64,000 nt of DNA from an uncultured Bradyrhizobium sp. Its GTDB lineage: Bacteria > Pseudomonadota > Alphaproteobacteria > Rhizobiales > Xanthobacteraceae. The stretch covers positions 62,001-126,000 of the forward strand of contig NZ_CANSMR010000011.1 of assembly GCF_947648125.1 (NCBI RefSeq), in the 5' to 3' direction. The position numbers and the translations under genes are program-made. Numbering within the stretch: the stretch's first letter is position 1; every line of letters starts with the position of its first letter. This document shows positions 34,191 through 43,712 of this stretch, in pieces. The notes under the pieces are model-generated. The model was not told the DNA's origin and made no database searches. It was given only the letters and a program-made list of their open reading frames with translations.

Positions 34191-35411
34191 TTACAGCGCC
34201 TCACCCTTCAGGAGCCGCGGCACTTCGCCTGACAATCCCGCTGCCTGGCGGATGAACATGCTCTTCAGCGGCGGCGCGCGATCGACGAGGCCCAATCCGA
34301 TGTCGCGCACGGTGCGCAGCAGCGTCGATTCGTTGGAGAACAGGAAGTTCAGCGAGTTGGTGGCAACGCCCATCGCCATCGTGTCGAAGCGCCGCCAGCG
34401 CTGATAGCGCTCGAGGACGTCGGCCTGTCCGAGGTCCATGCCGAGCCGCGCCGCATCGACGACGACCTCGGCAAGTGCGGCGACATCCTTCAGGCCCATG
34501 TTGAGCCCCTGCCCCGCGATCGGATGGATCACATGCGCGGCGTCGCCGATCAGCGCCAGCCGTTCGGCGATGAATGAGCGCGCGACGAAATAGCCGAGCG
34601 GAAACGCGCGCGGTCTGTCGAGCGCCTTGATCTCGCCGAGATGCAAACCAAAACGCTGCTCGAGCTCGGTGTGGAATTCGTCCTCGCCCAACGCCGTGAT
34701 GCGCGCGGCGTCCTTGCGCGTCTCGGTCCACACCAGCGACGAGCGATTGCCGGTCAGCGGCAGGATCGCGAACGGGCCCGCGGGCAGGAAATGCTCCTCG
34801 GCGCGGCCGTGATGCGCGCGCTCATGCCCGACCGTGACCACGATGCCGGATTGGTCGTAGTCCCAGCCATGGGTCGCGATCCCGGCACGCTCGCGCAGCT
34901 TCGACCGTGCGCCATCGGCGGCGACCAGCAGGCTCGCATCGATCTCGGTGCCGTCGACCAGCCGGACGCTGACGCCGTCGGGCCGCGAGTCGAAGCTCGA
35001 CACCGCGGTGGCGCGCAGCTCGACGCCCTCGGCCTCGGCGCGGATCGCGAGCGCATCGATCAGATAGCGGTTTTCGACCATATGGGCGAACGGCTCGCCG
35101 GGCTCGACATTGCCGGCGAAGGTCAGGAACACCGGACGCGTCGCGTCCTCCAGCTTGGAATCGGTCACGACCATGTCCGTGATCGGCTGCGCCGTCGGCG
35201 CCACCTGCCCCCAGACGCCGAGGGTCTCGAACAGCCGCCGACAGGCCGCCACGATCGCGGTCGCGCGCGGATCGCGGCTCGGGCGCTGGCTCAGCGCCGG
35301 ATCGGCCACGATCACCGGAATGTCCGGCCCCAGCCCCTGGCGCAACGCCACGGCCAGCGCCAACCCTGCAAATGCGCCCCCGCAGATGACAATACTTCGC
35401 TGTGCCGGCAT
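34191..35411 (-). CDS. UbiH/UbiF/COQ6-family FAD monooxygenase
   Basis: A 406-residue flavin hydroxylase. The FAD dinucleotide fold is at the N-terminus (SIVICGGAFAGLALAVALRQ), DASLLVAADGARSKLRERAG carries the DG motif, and RLALIGDAAHVIHPIAGQGLNMGLKDV is the second FAD-binding GD motif, whose HPIAGQGLN is typical of the ubiquinone hydroxylases. It hydroxylates a polyprenylated ring, probably in ubiquinone synthesis; which position cannot be told from sequence. The chosen ATG gives the family's normal N-terminus. Confidence 0.9.
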   Translation of the reverse strand: MPAQRSIVICGGAFAGLALAVALRQGLGPDIPVIVADPALSQRPSRDPRATAIVAACRRLFETLGVWGQVAPTAQPITDMVVTDSKLEDATRPVFLTFAGNVEPGEPFAHMVENRYLIDALAIRAEAEGVELRATAVSSFDSRPDGVSVRLVDGTEIDASLLVAADGARSKLRERAGIATHGWDYDQSGIVVTVGHERAHHGRAEEHFLPAGPFAILPLTGNRSSLVWTETRKDAARITALGEDEFHTELEQRFGLHLGEIKALDRPRAFPLGYFVARSFIAERLALIGDAAHVIHPIAGQGLNMGLKDVAALAEVVVDAARLGMDLGQADVLERYQRWRRFDTMAMGVATNSLNFLFSNESTLLRTVRDIGLGLVDRAPPLKSMFIRQAAGLSGEVPRLLKGEAL

Positions 35412-35507
35412 GCCGTTCCCTTGCGCACCGTGCGCTCTCAGACTGTGCTTGCTACCTGATAATAGCTGGGCGAAACAGGGGGCAGAAACAAGGCCAAATC
35501 CAACGGT

Positions 35508-35610
35508 CGTCATTCCGGGGCACGCGCAGCGTGAGCCCGGAATCCATCAAACCGCATGTTCCGTGGACGAATGGATTCCGGGCTCTCGCTTCGCGAGCCC
35601 CGGAATGACG
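35508..35610. repeat. Palindromic repeat with CGTCATTCCGGGG ends
   Basis: CGTCATTCCGGGG (35508-35520) and its inverse CCCCGGAATGACG (35598-35610) bound the unit, with inner GGAATCCAT / ATGGATTCC. It ends 17 bases before the tesB start, so it overlaps the likely promoter of that gene. Confidence 0.78.
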
Positions 35611-35627
35611 AAAGCGAGCGCATCCCC

Positions 35628-36491
35628 ATGTCCAAGAGCCTGATCGACCTGTTGTCCATCCTCGATCTCGAGCAGCTCGAGGTGAATTTGTTCCGCGGCA
35701 ACAGCCCGAAGACAAGCTGGCAGCGCGTGTTCGGCGGCCAGGTGATCGGCCAGGCGATGGTCGCGGCCTGCCGCACCGTCGAGGGCCGCCTGCCGCACTC
35801 GATCCATTGCTATTTCATCCTGCCGGGCGATCCGCAGATCCCGATCATCTACCAGGTCGAGCGGCTGCGCGACGGCAAGAGCTACACCACCCGCCGCGTC
35901 ACCGCGATCCAGCACGGCAACGCGATCTTCTCCATCATGGTCTCGTTCCACGCCGAGGAAGAGAGCAACTTCAATCATCAGGAGAAGATGCCCGACGTGC
36001 CGCCGCCGGAGAAGCTGACCGCGGAGGAAGTGTCGAAGCAGCCGATGTTCAAGGAGATGCCGGAGTTCATCCGCCGCTACTATGAGAGCGACCGGCCGAT
36101 CGAGCTCCGCCCGGTCGAGCTCGGCCGCTATTTCGGCCAGCAGATCGAGGACGGCCGCATCCATGTATGGATCCGCACCGCGGCGAAATTGCCCGACGAT
36201 CCGGCGCTGCATATGTGCGCACTCGCCTATGCGTCGGATTTCTCGCTGCTCGACGCCGTCATGGCGCGCTACGGCCGGACGCTGTTCGACCGGCGCATGA
36301 TGCCGGCGAGCCTCGATCACGCGATGTGGTTTCACCGCCCGTTCCGCGCCGACGAATGGCTGCTCTACGCGCAGGATTCGCCGAGCGCGCAATCAGGCCG
36401 CGGCCTAACCCGCGGCCAGATCTTCAAGCCCGACGGCACGCTGGTGGCGTCCGTCGCGCAGGAAGGTTCGGTGCGCGAACGCAAGGCGTAG
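35628..36491 (+). CDS. tesB: Acyl-CoA thioesterase II (TesB)
   Basis: Hydrolyses medium/long acyl-CoA to free fatty acid and CoA. A 287-residue double hot-dog protein: LDLEQLEVNLFRGNSPKTSWQRVFGGQVIGQAMVAA at the start, HSIHCYFILPGDPQIPIIYQVERLRDGKSYTTRRV with the hot-dog helix, and in the second half LHMCALAYASDFSLLDAV with the catalytic Asp and SLDHAMWFHRPFRADEWLLY. Residues and length fit the family. Confidence 0.93.
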   Translation: MSKSLIDLLSILDLEQLEVNLFRGNSPKTSWQRVFGGQVIGQAMVAACRTVEGRLPHSIHCYFILPGDPQIPIIYQVERLRDGKSYTTRRVTAIQHGNAIFSIMVSFHAEEESNFNHQEKMPDVPPPEKLTAEEVSKQPMFKEMPEFIRRYYESDRPIELRPVELGRYFGQQIEDGRIHVWIRTAAKLPDDPALHMCALAYASDFSLLDAVMARYGRTLFDRRMMPASLDHAMWFHRPFRADEWLLYAQDSPSAQSGRGLTRGQIFKPDGTLVASVAQEGSVRERKA

Positions 36492-36496
36492 CGCGC

Positions 36497-37387
36497 TCAG
36501 GCGTTGGCGTAGTCGCCGCGCTCGGTCAGCGCGAATTGCGAGATGAACCAGTTGGCGTACCAGCGCAGCACCCACGGAATCGGGATCAGGAATCCGCAGC
36601 CGATGGTGAACACGATGGTTCGCCACAGCACCTCGAGCCCGGACGCGTTGAAGTTGACCTCGCGGCGCGTGCCCTCGACGTTGCGGCAGATCCAGCGCAG
36701 CCATGCGGTCATCACCCAGGCCCAGCCGACGATGGTGATGGCCGAGATCACCATCAGCAAATACCAGCCGATATAGACGAGCGGGCTGCCCGTGAACGAG
36801 ATCGGCAGCTCCTGGCCGCTCGAGCTGAGGCGGCCGAAGATCCAGCGCACGATCATCCAGCTCAGGAAAGCCTGCAACAGCAACGAGAGCAGCGTGACGA
36901 TGTTGCTGTTGGCCGCTCCGGCATAGGTCAGCAGGCCGAGCACGATGAAGACGTACCAGATGTCGAGCGGCTGCCCGGTGAAGCCGAGATGCGGCCGGCC
37001 CGGCACGCGGATATAGGGAATCGCAAAACGATACAGGCCGGTCGCGGTCCACGGCGCCGGGATGACGAAAATCTGGCCGATGAACATCAGCACGCTGCGT
37101 CCGAACAGGCCCCAGATCGGGAAGTCGGCCGACAGCGCGCCGCCACTATAGCTTGCCGATGCGGCGACCGGCGGCGGCCCGCCGGCCTGCGGAAACGCCG
37201 GCGGCGCACCGGCGCTCGGAACAAGGCCCGGAATCTCCCCGGCCTTCTGCCAGCCGGCCATGCCCTCGGTCCACACCAGGGTATCGGCGCCCACCATGCC
37301 ACGGGTGATCAGGTCGCGGAGCTGAGCTTCAGGCAGGGGGCCCTTCTGCTGGCCTTCAGATGCATAAAACCAGTTTCGATTCGACAT
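36497..37387 (-). CDS. GYF_2 (DUF4339) domain membrane protein
   Basis: A 296-residue protein. The first 55 residues are a GYF_2-type domain: NWFYASEGQQKGPLPEAQLRDLITRGMVGADTLVWTEGMAGW. A Pro/Ala-rich linker follows, then about six membrane segments with two similar stretches (LGFTGQPLDIWYVFIVLGLL and SFTGSPLVYIGWYLLMV) that recall DUF898/YjgN membrane proteins. GAGGAA precedes the ATG. The GYF-type domain usually binds proline-rich partners; the function here is unknown. Confidence 0.75.
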   Translation of the reverse strand: MSNRNWFYASEGQQKGPLPEAQLRDLITRGMVGADTLVWTEGMAGWQKAGEIPGLVPSAGAPPAFPQAGGPPPVAASASYSGGALSADFPIWGLFGRSVLMFIGQIFVIPAPWTATGLYRFAIPYIRVPGRPHLGFTGQPLDIWYVFIVLGLLTYAGAANSNIVTLLSLLLQAFLSWMIVRWIFGRLSSSGQELPISFTGSPLVYIGWYLLMVISAITIVGWAWVMTAWLRWICRNVEGTRREVNFNASGLEVLWRTIVFTIGCGFLIPIPWVLRWYANWFISQFALTERGDYANA

Positions 37388-37433
37388 TTTCTTGTTCCTC
37401 GGGGCGCGGGTGCACGCGCTGTGGCGAGAATGA

Positions 37434-38009
<576 letters not shown>

Positions 38010-38082
38010 ATTCGAGATCACCGCCGGCAACGACGCCGGTGCACGCCGAAATCCACACCAAGAAACGACGACACGCCGGGGA

Positions 38083-39405
38083 ATGATGATGGGGGCACGA
38101 GCTCTTCGTGCAGCGATATCAGCTGCGCCGATCACTGCTGCAATCCTGCTCTCGTGGGGCACGGCGGCTTTCGCGCAAGACTCTAGCGCCTCCGGCGTCA
38201 ACCCCGCCGACACCGCCTGGATGATCGTCGCCACCGCGCTGGTGCTGATGATGACGATCCCGGGGCTCGCACTGTTCTACTCCGGCATGGTGCGCAAGAA
38301 GAACGTGCTGGCGACGATGGCGCAGAGCCTCACCGCCGTTGCGATCATTTCGATCCTCTGGGTCGTCTTCGGCTATTCGCTGACCTTCGTCGGCAACGGT
38401 CCTTGGCTCGGCTCGCTCGACAGCTGGTTCCTGGCCGGCATCACGATGGACAGCGTCAATCCGGCGGCAAAGACCATCCCGGAGGCGCTGTTCATGCTGT
38501 ACCAGATGACGTTTGCGATCATCACGGTGGCGTTGGTTGCCGGCTCGGTCGCCGACCGCATGCGGTTCTCCGCCTATGTGCTGTTCTCGATCGGCTGGTT
38601 CATCTTCGCCTACGTGCCGCTGGCGCATTGGGTGTGGGGCGGCGGCTTCCTCGCCTCGATGGGCGTGATGGATTTCGCCGGCGGCCTCGTCGTGCATCTG
38701 TCCGCCGGAATCAGCGGCCTGGTCGCGGCCAAGGTGATGGGGAACCGGCACGGCTACGGCCATGACAATCTGTCGCCGTTCGATCTGTCGCTCGCCGTGG
38801 TCGGCACCGGCCTGCTCTGGGTCGGCTGGTTCGGCTTCAATGGCGGCTCGGCGCTGGCTGCCAATTCGCGCGCGGTGATGGCGATCACCGCTACTCATCT
38901 TGCGGCCTGCGCCGGCGCGCTGACCTGGGGCGCGATCGAATGGGCGACGCGCCGCAAGCCGTCAGTGCTCGGCATGATCTCGGGCGCGGTCGCAGGGCTC
39001 GGCACCATCACCCCGGCATCGGGTTTCGTCGCGCCGTGGCACGGCATCATCATCGGCATCATTGCCGGCCTGGTCTGTTTCTGGGCCTGTACCTGGCTGA
39101 AGCATCGCTTCCAGTATGACGACTCGCTCGACGTGTTCGGCGTACACGGCATCGGCGGCCTGACCGGCACGCTGCTCGCGGGCGTTTTCGCCACCGCGGC
39201 GATCGGCGGCACCTCCGGCCTGCTGGAGGGCAATCCGGGGCAACTCCTGATCCAGCTCTACGGCGTCGTGATCACGCTGGTCTGGTGCGGCGGTGTCACC
39301 TTCGTGCTGCTCAAGCTGGTCAGCGCCTTCGTCCCGCTGCGCGTCTCGATGCAGCAGGAGCTGGAGGGTCTCGACATCTCGCAGCACGGCGAGGCGTTGC
39401 AGTAG
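38083..39405 (+). CDS. amtB: Ammonium transporter AmtB (copy 1)
   Basis: A 440-residue trimeric inner-membrane ammonium channel. Signal-like N-terminus to about residue 31, then 11 membrane segments: AWMIVATALVLMMTIPGLALFYSGMVRKKN, ADRMRF, FDFAGGLVVHLSAGISGL with the first pore His, GWFGFNGGSALAAN, and DVFGVHGIGGLTGTL with the second pore His. Residues of the Phe gate and twin His are present. Its C-terminus binds GlnK. Confidence 0.96.
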   Translation: MMMGARALRAAISAAPITAAILLSWGTAAFAQDSSASGVNPADTAWMIVATALVLMMTIPGLALFYSGMVRKKNVLATMAQSLTAVAIISILWVVFGYSLTFVGNGPWLGSLDSWFLAGITMDSVNPAAKTIPEALFMLYQMTFAIITVALVAGSVADRMRFSAYVLFSIGWFIFAYVPLAHWVWGGGFLASMGVMDFAGGLVVHLSAGISGLVAAKVMGNRHGYGHDNLSPFDLSLAVVGTGLLWVGWFGFNGGSALAANSRAVMAITATHLAACAGALTWGAIEWATRRKPSVLGMISGAVAGLGTITPASGFVAPWHGIIIGIIAGLVCFWACTWLKHRFQYDDSLDVFGVHGIGGLTGTLLAGVFATAAIGGTSGLLEGNPGQLLIQLYGVVITLVWCGGVTFVLLKLVSAFVPLRVSMQQELEGLDISQHGEALQ

Positions 39406-39441
39406 GACCACCGTTCGAGCCTTAAATGGTTCAGGCTTGCG

Positions 39442-39469
39442 CAACACATAAGTGTGTGCTTATGTGTTG
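39442..39469. promoter_or_regulatory. Perfect inverted repeat operator just before the ArsR gene
   Basis: CAACACATAAG (39442-39452) and CTTATGTGTTG (39459-39469) are perfect 11-base arms around a six-base spacer TGTGTG. The arms end two bases before the arsR start, so a bound protein would block the promoter and start. It is the expected form of an autoregulatory ArsR-type operator. Confidence 0.72.
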
Positions 39470-39471
39470 GC

Positions 39472-39786
39472 ATGGTCGACACCGATATCTTCAAGGCACT
39501 GGCCGATCCGACCCGCCGCAGGGTCTTTGAGAAGCTGGCCGGCGGCAGCCTGAACGCCAGTGCCTTGCGCGACGGGCTTGAGATCAGCCAGCCGGCAATG
39601 TCGCAGCATCTGGCAGTGCTGCGCGCGGCAGGGCTGGTGCGCGAGCAGCGGCAGGGCCGCTTCGTCAACTATGAAGTCGACCCGGACGGAATCGCCAGCA
39701 TCGGGACCTGGCTCGCCCGCTACCGCGCCTATTGGCCGAAGCGCATCGAGGCGCTCTCCGACCTCTTGAAGGACATGGATCAATGA
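39472..39786 (+). CDS. ArsR/SmtB family transcriptional regulator
   Basis: A 104-residue winged-helix repressor: DIFKALADPTRRRVFEKLA, then the recognition helix in ISQPAMSQHLAVLRAAGLV and wing REQRQGRFVNYEV. It lacks the Cys-based metal sites of ArsR/CadC/SmtB, so it probably does not sense metal. It overlaps the SRPBCC gene by four bases (ATGA), a pairing typical of ArsR-AHSA1 operons. The palindrome at 39442-39469 lies directly upstream. Confidence 0.9.
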   Translation: MVDTDIFKALADPTRRRVFEKLAGGSLNASALRDGLEISQPAMSQHLAVLRAAGLVREQRQGRFVNYEVDPDGIASIGTWLARYRAYWPKRIEALSDLLKDMDQ

Positions 39787-40136
39787 GCGACACGGTTGAG
39801 CCTGACGCCGACGCAGCTCTGGTGATCGAATACGACCTCGACGCACCGCCCGAGAAAGTATGGCGCGCCGTCACCATTCCAGCCCTGCGCGAGCGCTGGC
39901 TTCCGGATTGCGATCTCGCGGGCGCTGAACCCCTATCATCGGTCGCAGGCGAAGAGGTGCGTTACCGGCTCCGCGATTCCGAGCCGCCGTTCCGCGAGAG
40001 TCATGTCACCTTCCGGATCGAACCGAACGAGGCCGGCGGCACCCGGTTTCGCATCATCCAGGAAGCCTGTGGCCAGCGCGCAAACCAGCCGCGAGCGGCC
40101 AACTGCAACAGCCGCACCCTGATGCGCGCGGCCTGA
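39783..40136 (+). CDS. SRPBCC/AHSA1-like protein paired with ArsR
   Basis: A 117-residue protein with the helix-grip start [27 protein letters not shown], then [37 protein letters not shown], typical of AHSA1-like (activator of Hsp90 ATPase homologue) SRPBCC proteins. It is shorter than the usual 140-160 residues. It is translationally coupled to the ArsR gene by ATGA; such partners may bind the ligand that frees the repressor. This is inference. Confidence 0.78.
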   Translation: MSDTVEPDADAALVIEYDLDAPPEKVWRAVTIPALRERWLPDCDLAGAEPLSSVAGEEVRYRLRDSEPPFRESHVTFRIEPNEAGGTRFRIIQEACGQRANQPRAANCNSRTLMRAA

Positions 40137-40191
40137 TCGCAGACTTCATCACCCGTTGAGACTTCGTCACCTGCAGACATGGAGGTCGCCG

Positions 40192-40794
40192 ATGCGCGAC
40201 ATGATGCAACTCGTCCCTATGGTCGTCGAGCAGTCGTCCCGCGGCGAGCGGTCCTTCGACATTTATTCCAGGCTGCTGCGCGAACGCATCATCTTCCTCA
40301 ACGGCGAGGTCAATGATGCGATGTCCGGACTGGTCTGCGCCCAGCTTCTGTTCCTCGAGGCTGACAACCCGAACAAGCCGATCAACCTCTACATCAACTC
40401 CTATGGCGGCGTGATCACTAGCGGGCTTGCAATGTACGACACCATGCAGTTCATCAAGGCACCGGTGCACACGCTGTGCATGGGCACCGCGCGGTCCATG
40501 GGATCGTTCCTGCTGATGGCCGGCGAGCCCGGTCACCGCGCCGCGCTTCCGAATGCCAGCCTCCACGTGCATCAGCCGCTCGGCGGCTTCCAGGGCCAGG
40601 CCTCCGACATCCAGATCCATGCCGCCGAGATGCAGGCGACCAAGCGGCGCATCATCCGGCTTTACGCGCAGCATTGCCGGCGCACCGAGGCGGACGTGGA
40701 ACGGACGCTGGACCGCGATCACTTCATGTCCGCGGAGCAGGCGCTCGAATGGGGACTGATCGACAGGGTTTTCGCGGCCCGCGACGCCGCCTAA
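40192..40794 (+). CDS. clpP: ATP-dependent Clp protease proteolytic subunit, paralogue
   Basis: A 200-residue serine protease subunit that forms a barrel with a Clp ATPase. The catalytic Ser is in [12 protein letters not shown], the His in [14 protein letters not shown], and the Asp region [22 protein letters not shown]; all triad members are present. [29 protein letters not shown] handle region is intact. There is no clpX or tig beside it, so it is an accessory paralogue and not the housekeeping copy. A GGAGG site precedes the ATG. Confidence 0.92.
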   Translation: MRDMMQLVPMVVEQSSRGERSFDIYSRLLRERIIFLNGEVNDAMSGLVCAQLLFLEADNPNKPINLYINSYGGVITSGLAMYDTMQFIKAPVHTLCMGTARSMGSFLLMAGEPGHRAALPNASLHVHQPLGGFQGQASDIQIHAAEMQATKRRIIRLYAQHCRRTEADVERTLDRDHFMSAEQALEWGLIDRVFAARDAA

Positions 40795-40988
40795 TGGCCC
40801 GGCATTACTTTATCTGAATACCGGCACCTGCACCGCGGCTGAGCAGAATTGTGTCCAGACCCTGGCTTGCTCATGAATTAGGCCAATCTGATTAGATTTT
40901 AGGCGCGACGGAATAGCGCAGCAGCAGCTTGCTCCCGCAATGCGGGAAAAGGTCCGGATTCATAATCCATTAGCGAACCCGAGCCGTT

Positions 40989-41003
40989 TGGCACGGCATT
41001 TGA
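40989..41003 (+). promoter_or_regulatory. Sigma-54 promoter match upstream of glnK copy 2
   Basis: TGGCACGGCATTTGA matches the sigma-54 consensus TGGCAC-N5-TTGC with the GG and G at the right spacing (C at -12 replaced by A). It is about 108 bases before the glnK start. An NtrC-activated promoter is expected; no clear NtrC box pair is visible to me. The 316-base gap 40795-41110 holds this site, a short CCCGCAATGCGGG hairpin and a 7-base hairpin (CCCGGTG...CACCGGG, 41069-41090) before the start. Confidence 0.7.
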
Positions 41004-41053
41004 TTCTAAGGGTCCCGGCTGTGCCCGCGTAGTGGATGTCTTCCGCGTGGTGA

Positions 41054-41449
<396 letters not shown>

Positions 41450-41488
41450 TTTCGCGCTCAACCTTTAAGACCTCAGGAGTGAAATAAC

Positions 41489-42937
41489 ATGACGTTCAAG
41501 CGTCCCTATGGCGCGGGACTGGCGGCCCTCGCAGTCGGCCTCTTTGCCGCAACCGCCGCCTACGCCGAGCCAACCGTCAACAAGGGCGACAACGCCTGGA
41601 TGCTGACATCGACGGTGCTGGTGCTGTTGATGACCATCCCCGGCCTCGCGCTGTTCTATGGCGGCCTCGTCCGCTCCAAGAACATGCTCTCGGTGCTGGC
41701 GCAGGTGTTCTACACGGTCTGCATCGTCACCGTGCTCTGGGCTCTCTACGGCTACAGCCTCGCCTTCACCGGCGGGTCCGACTTCATCGGCGGCTTCTCC
41801 AAGGCCTTCCTGATGGGCGTCACGCCGGACTCCAAGGCCGCGACCTTCTCGGTCGACGCCAACATCTCGGAGCTCGTCTATATGTGCTTCCAGATGACCT
41901 TCGCGGCGATCACGCCGGCCCTCATCGTCGGCGCCTTTGCCGAGCGCATGAAGTTCGCGGCGATCGCGCTGTTCATCCCGATCTGGGTGACCGTGATCTA
42001 CTTCCCGATCGCGCACATGGTCTGGTACTGGCCGGGCCCGGACGCGATCCAGGATGCCGCCAAGGCGCTCGCTGCTGCGGCTGACGGTGCGGCCAAGACC
42101 GCGGCGCAGGCCAAGCTCGACGCGATCAACGCCGACGCCGGCTGGATCTTCAAGAAGGGTGCGATCGACTTCGCCGGCGGCACCGTCGTGCACATCAACG
42201 CGGGCATCGCCGGCCTCGTCGGCGCGCTCCTGATCGGCAAGCGCACCGGCTACGGCAAGGAGCTGATGGCTCCGCACTCGCTGACCATGACCATGATCGG
42301 CGCCTCGCTGCTCTGGGTCGGCTGGTTCGGCTTCAACGCTGGTTCGAACCTCGAAGCCAATGGCGGCGCTGCGCTCGCCATGACCAACTCCTTCGTGGCC
42401 ACGGCCGCGGCGGCGCTGGCCTGGATGTTCGCGGAATGGATCATCAAGGGCCATCCCTCGTTGCTCGGCGCGCTCTCGGGCGCGGTCGCGGGCCTCGTCG
42501 CGGTGACGCCTGCGGCCGGCTACGCCGGTCCGATGGGTGCCATCGTGCTCGGCCTCGTGGTCGGCGTGGTCTGCCTGTTCTTCTGCACGGTCGTGAAGAA
42601 CGCGCTCGGCTATGACGACTCGCTCGACGTGTTCGGCGTCCACTGCGTCGGCGGCATCATCGGCGCGCTCGGCACCGGCATCCTGGTCAACCCGGCGCTC
42701 GGTGGTGCCGGCATCATCGACTACACCGCGATCCCGCCGAAGGTTGCCGATTACGACTTCGTGGCGCAGATGACCTCGCAGGTCTGGGGCGTCTGCACCA
42801 CGCTGGTGTGGTCGGGCATCGGCTCGGCGATCCTCTACAAGATCGTGGACGTGATCGTCGGCCTGCGTGCCAACGTCGAGACCGAGCGTGAAGGCCTCGA
42901 CATCACCGAGCACACGGAGCGCGCCTACAACATGTAA
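41489..42937 (+). CDS. amtB: Ammonium transporter AmtB (copy 2)
   Basis: A 482-residue ammonium channel with a signal peptide of about 22 residues (AALAVGLFAATAAYA), longer than copy 1 by an insert rich in Ala and Lys (about 190-215, AAADGAAKTAAQAKL) in the loop before the first pore His. Channel motifs are present: NAWMLTSTVLVLLMTIPGLALFYGGLVRSKN, DFAGGTVVHINAGIAGLVGAL, GWFGFNAGSNLEAN and DVFGVHCVGGIIGAL. It ends 40 bases from glnK copy 2 start to start spacing; a strong hairpin follows the stop. Confidence 0.96.
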   Translation: MTFKRPYGAGLAALAVGLFAATAAYAEPTVNKGDNAWMLTSTVLVLLMTIPGLALFYGGLVRSKNMLSVLAQVFYTVCIVTVLWALYGYSLAFTGGSDFIGGFSKAFLMGVTPDSKAATFSVDANISELVYMCFQMTFAAITPALIVGAFAERMKFAAIALFIPIWVTVIYFPIAHMVWYWPGPDAIQDAAKALAAAADGAAKTAAQAKLDAINADAGWIFKKGAIDFAGGTVVHINAGIAGLVGALLIGKRTGYGKELMAPHSLTMTMIGASLLWVGWFGFNAGSNLEANGGAALAMTNSFVATAAAALAWMFAEWIIKGHPSLLGALSGAVAGLVAVTPAAGYAGPMGAIVLGLVVGVVCLFFCTVVKNALGYDDSLDVFGVHCVGGIIGALGTGILVNPALGGAGIIDYTAIPPKVADYDFVAQMTSQVWGVCTTLVWSGIGSAILYKIVDVIVGLRANVETEREGLDITEHTERAYNM

Positions 42938-42966
42938 AATTAACGGCCCTTGAGGGCCGTTAATTT
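42937..42966. terminator. Bidirectional terminator after amtB copy 2
   Basis: AAATTAACGGCCC (42937-42949) and its inverse GGGCCGTTAATTT (42954-42966) are perfect 13-base arms around TTGA. A T-rich 3' end and an A-rich 5' end let it act on both strands. Confidence 0.85.
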
Positions 42967-43090
42967 GGGTTCTCCCGGGGCGCGACCTCCCCAAGCGGTC
43001 GTTCCCAGAACTACGGTCCGGGCACATACCCGGCAATGTCCGGACCGTTGAGGGGCTCCAGCGCAAGTTGGAGCCCCTTTCTTTTTTCTG
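42967..43090 (+). ncRNA. Candidate small RNA between two terminators
   Basis: About 120 bases with no open frame, bounded by the amtB terminator and a second strong terminator (AGGGGCTCCA at 43051-43060 with TGGAGCCCCT at 43069-43078, then TTCTTTTTT). Inside are two more hairpins: CGACC...GGTCG near 42986-43003 and CGGTCCGG...CCGGACCG near 43014-43047. A second intrinsic terminator with no gene before it suggests an independent short transcript. No promoter is clear. Confidence 0.45.
43051..43087 (+). terminator. Rho-independent terminator
   Basis: A ten-base perfect stem AGGGGCTCCA/TGGAGCCCCT with an eight-base loop, followed by TTCTTTTTT. It ends either the amtB read-through or the candidate small RNA. 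Confidence 0.85.
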
Positions 43091-43167
43091 CGGGTTGAGA
43101 AAATATTGTCGGAATTGCCTGTCATTGTGGAACGGCAGGCTACAGCGAACAAAAGCGGGAGGACGTC

Positions 43168-43572
43168 ATGAAGGTGCAAGGCAGATGCTATTGCGGCAAC
43201 GTGCGCTATGAGGCCGAAGGCGAACCGATGATGGCGGCGCAATGCCTATGCCGCGAATGCCAGTACATCACCGGCGGCGGACCGAACATGTTCATGGCGA
43301 TGCCGACCACCGGCTTCAAATACACCGCCAGCCAACCCAAGCAGTTCACCCGGAAGGATCTCGAGCGCGCGGTGACGCGGGAATTCTGCCCAGAATGCGG
43401 CACGCATCTCGTAACCAAGGTGCCCGGCCTGCCCGCCACCATCCTGAAGGTCGGCACGCTCGACGACCCCAGTGTGTTCACCCCGCAGATGACGATCTAC
43501 ACCTGCGACAAGCAGACCTTCCACCATGTGCCCGAGGGCAAGCCGTCGTTCGAGAAGCTGCCGGCGCGGTAG
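43168..43572 (+). CDS. GFA family (glutathione-dependent formaldehyde-activating-like) protein
   Basis: A 134-residue zinc protein of the Gfa/CENP-V family. Cys ligands appear as CYCGNVRYEAEG at the N-terminus, CLCRECQ in the middle and FCPECGTHL in the third site. The family includes the formaldehyde-activating enzyme Gfa but many members have other or unknown roles. No formaldehyde genes are next to it. Confidence 0.87.
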   Translation: MKVQGRCYCGNVRYEAEGEPMMAAQCLCRECQYITGGGPNMFMAMPTTGFKYTASQPKQFTRKDLERAVTREFCPECGTHLVTKVPGLPATILKVGTLDDPSVFTPQMTIYTCDKQTFHHVPEGKPSFEKLPAR

Positions 43573-43586
43573 ACCCACATCACCTG

Positions 43587-43677
43587 CGTAGCCCGGATGA
43601 AGCGCAGCGCAATCCGGGAACGGTGTCGCCGCGGGAAAGACCGCCCCCGGATTTCGCTTCGCTTCATCCGGGCTACG
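43587..43677. repeat. Palindromic repeat, GTAGCCCGGAT family (copy 3)
   Basis: CGTAGCCCGGATGAAGCGCA (43587-) is mirrored by TCATCCGGGCTACG (to 43677). Nearly identical to the copy at 34087-34176 over its left arm. It separates the convergent GFA and GGDEF genes. Confidence 0.8.
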
Positions 43678-43712
43678 GGGGAACTGCCGGCGCGCCAAGA
43701 CGCGCGACAAGC

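Noticed and set aside
40069..40136. Possible frameshift at the end of the SRPBCC protein paired with ArsR
   Set aside because: The C-terminal segment looked unlike a fold core, but short tails rich in Ala, Asn and Arg are seen in this subgroup and the stop is in frame with no overlapping alternative.
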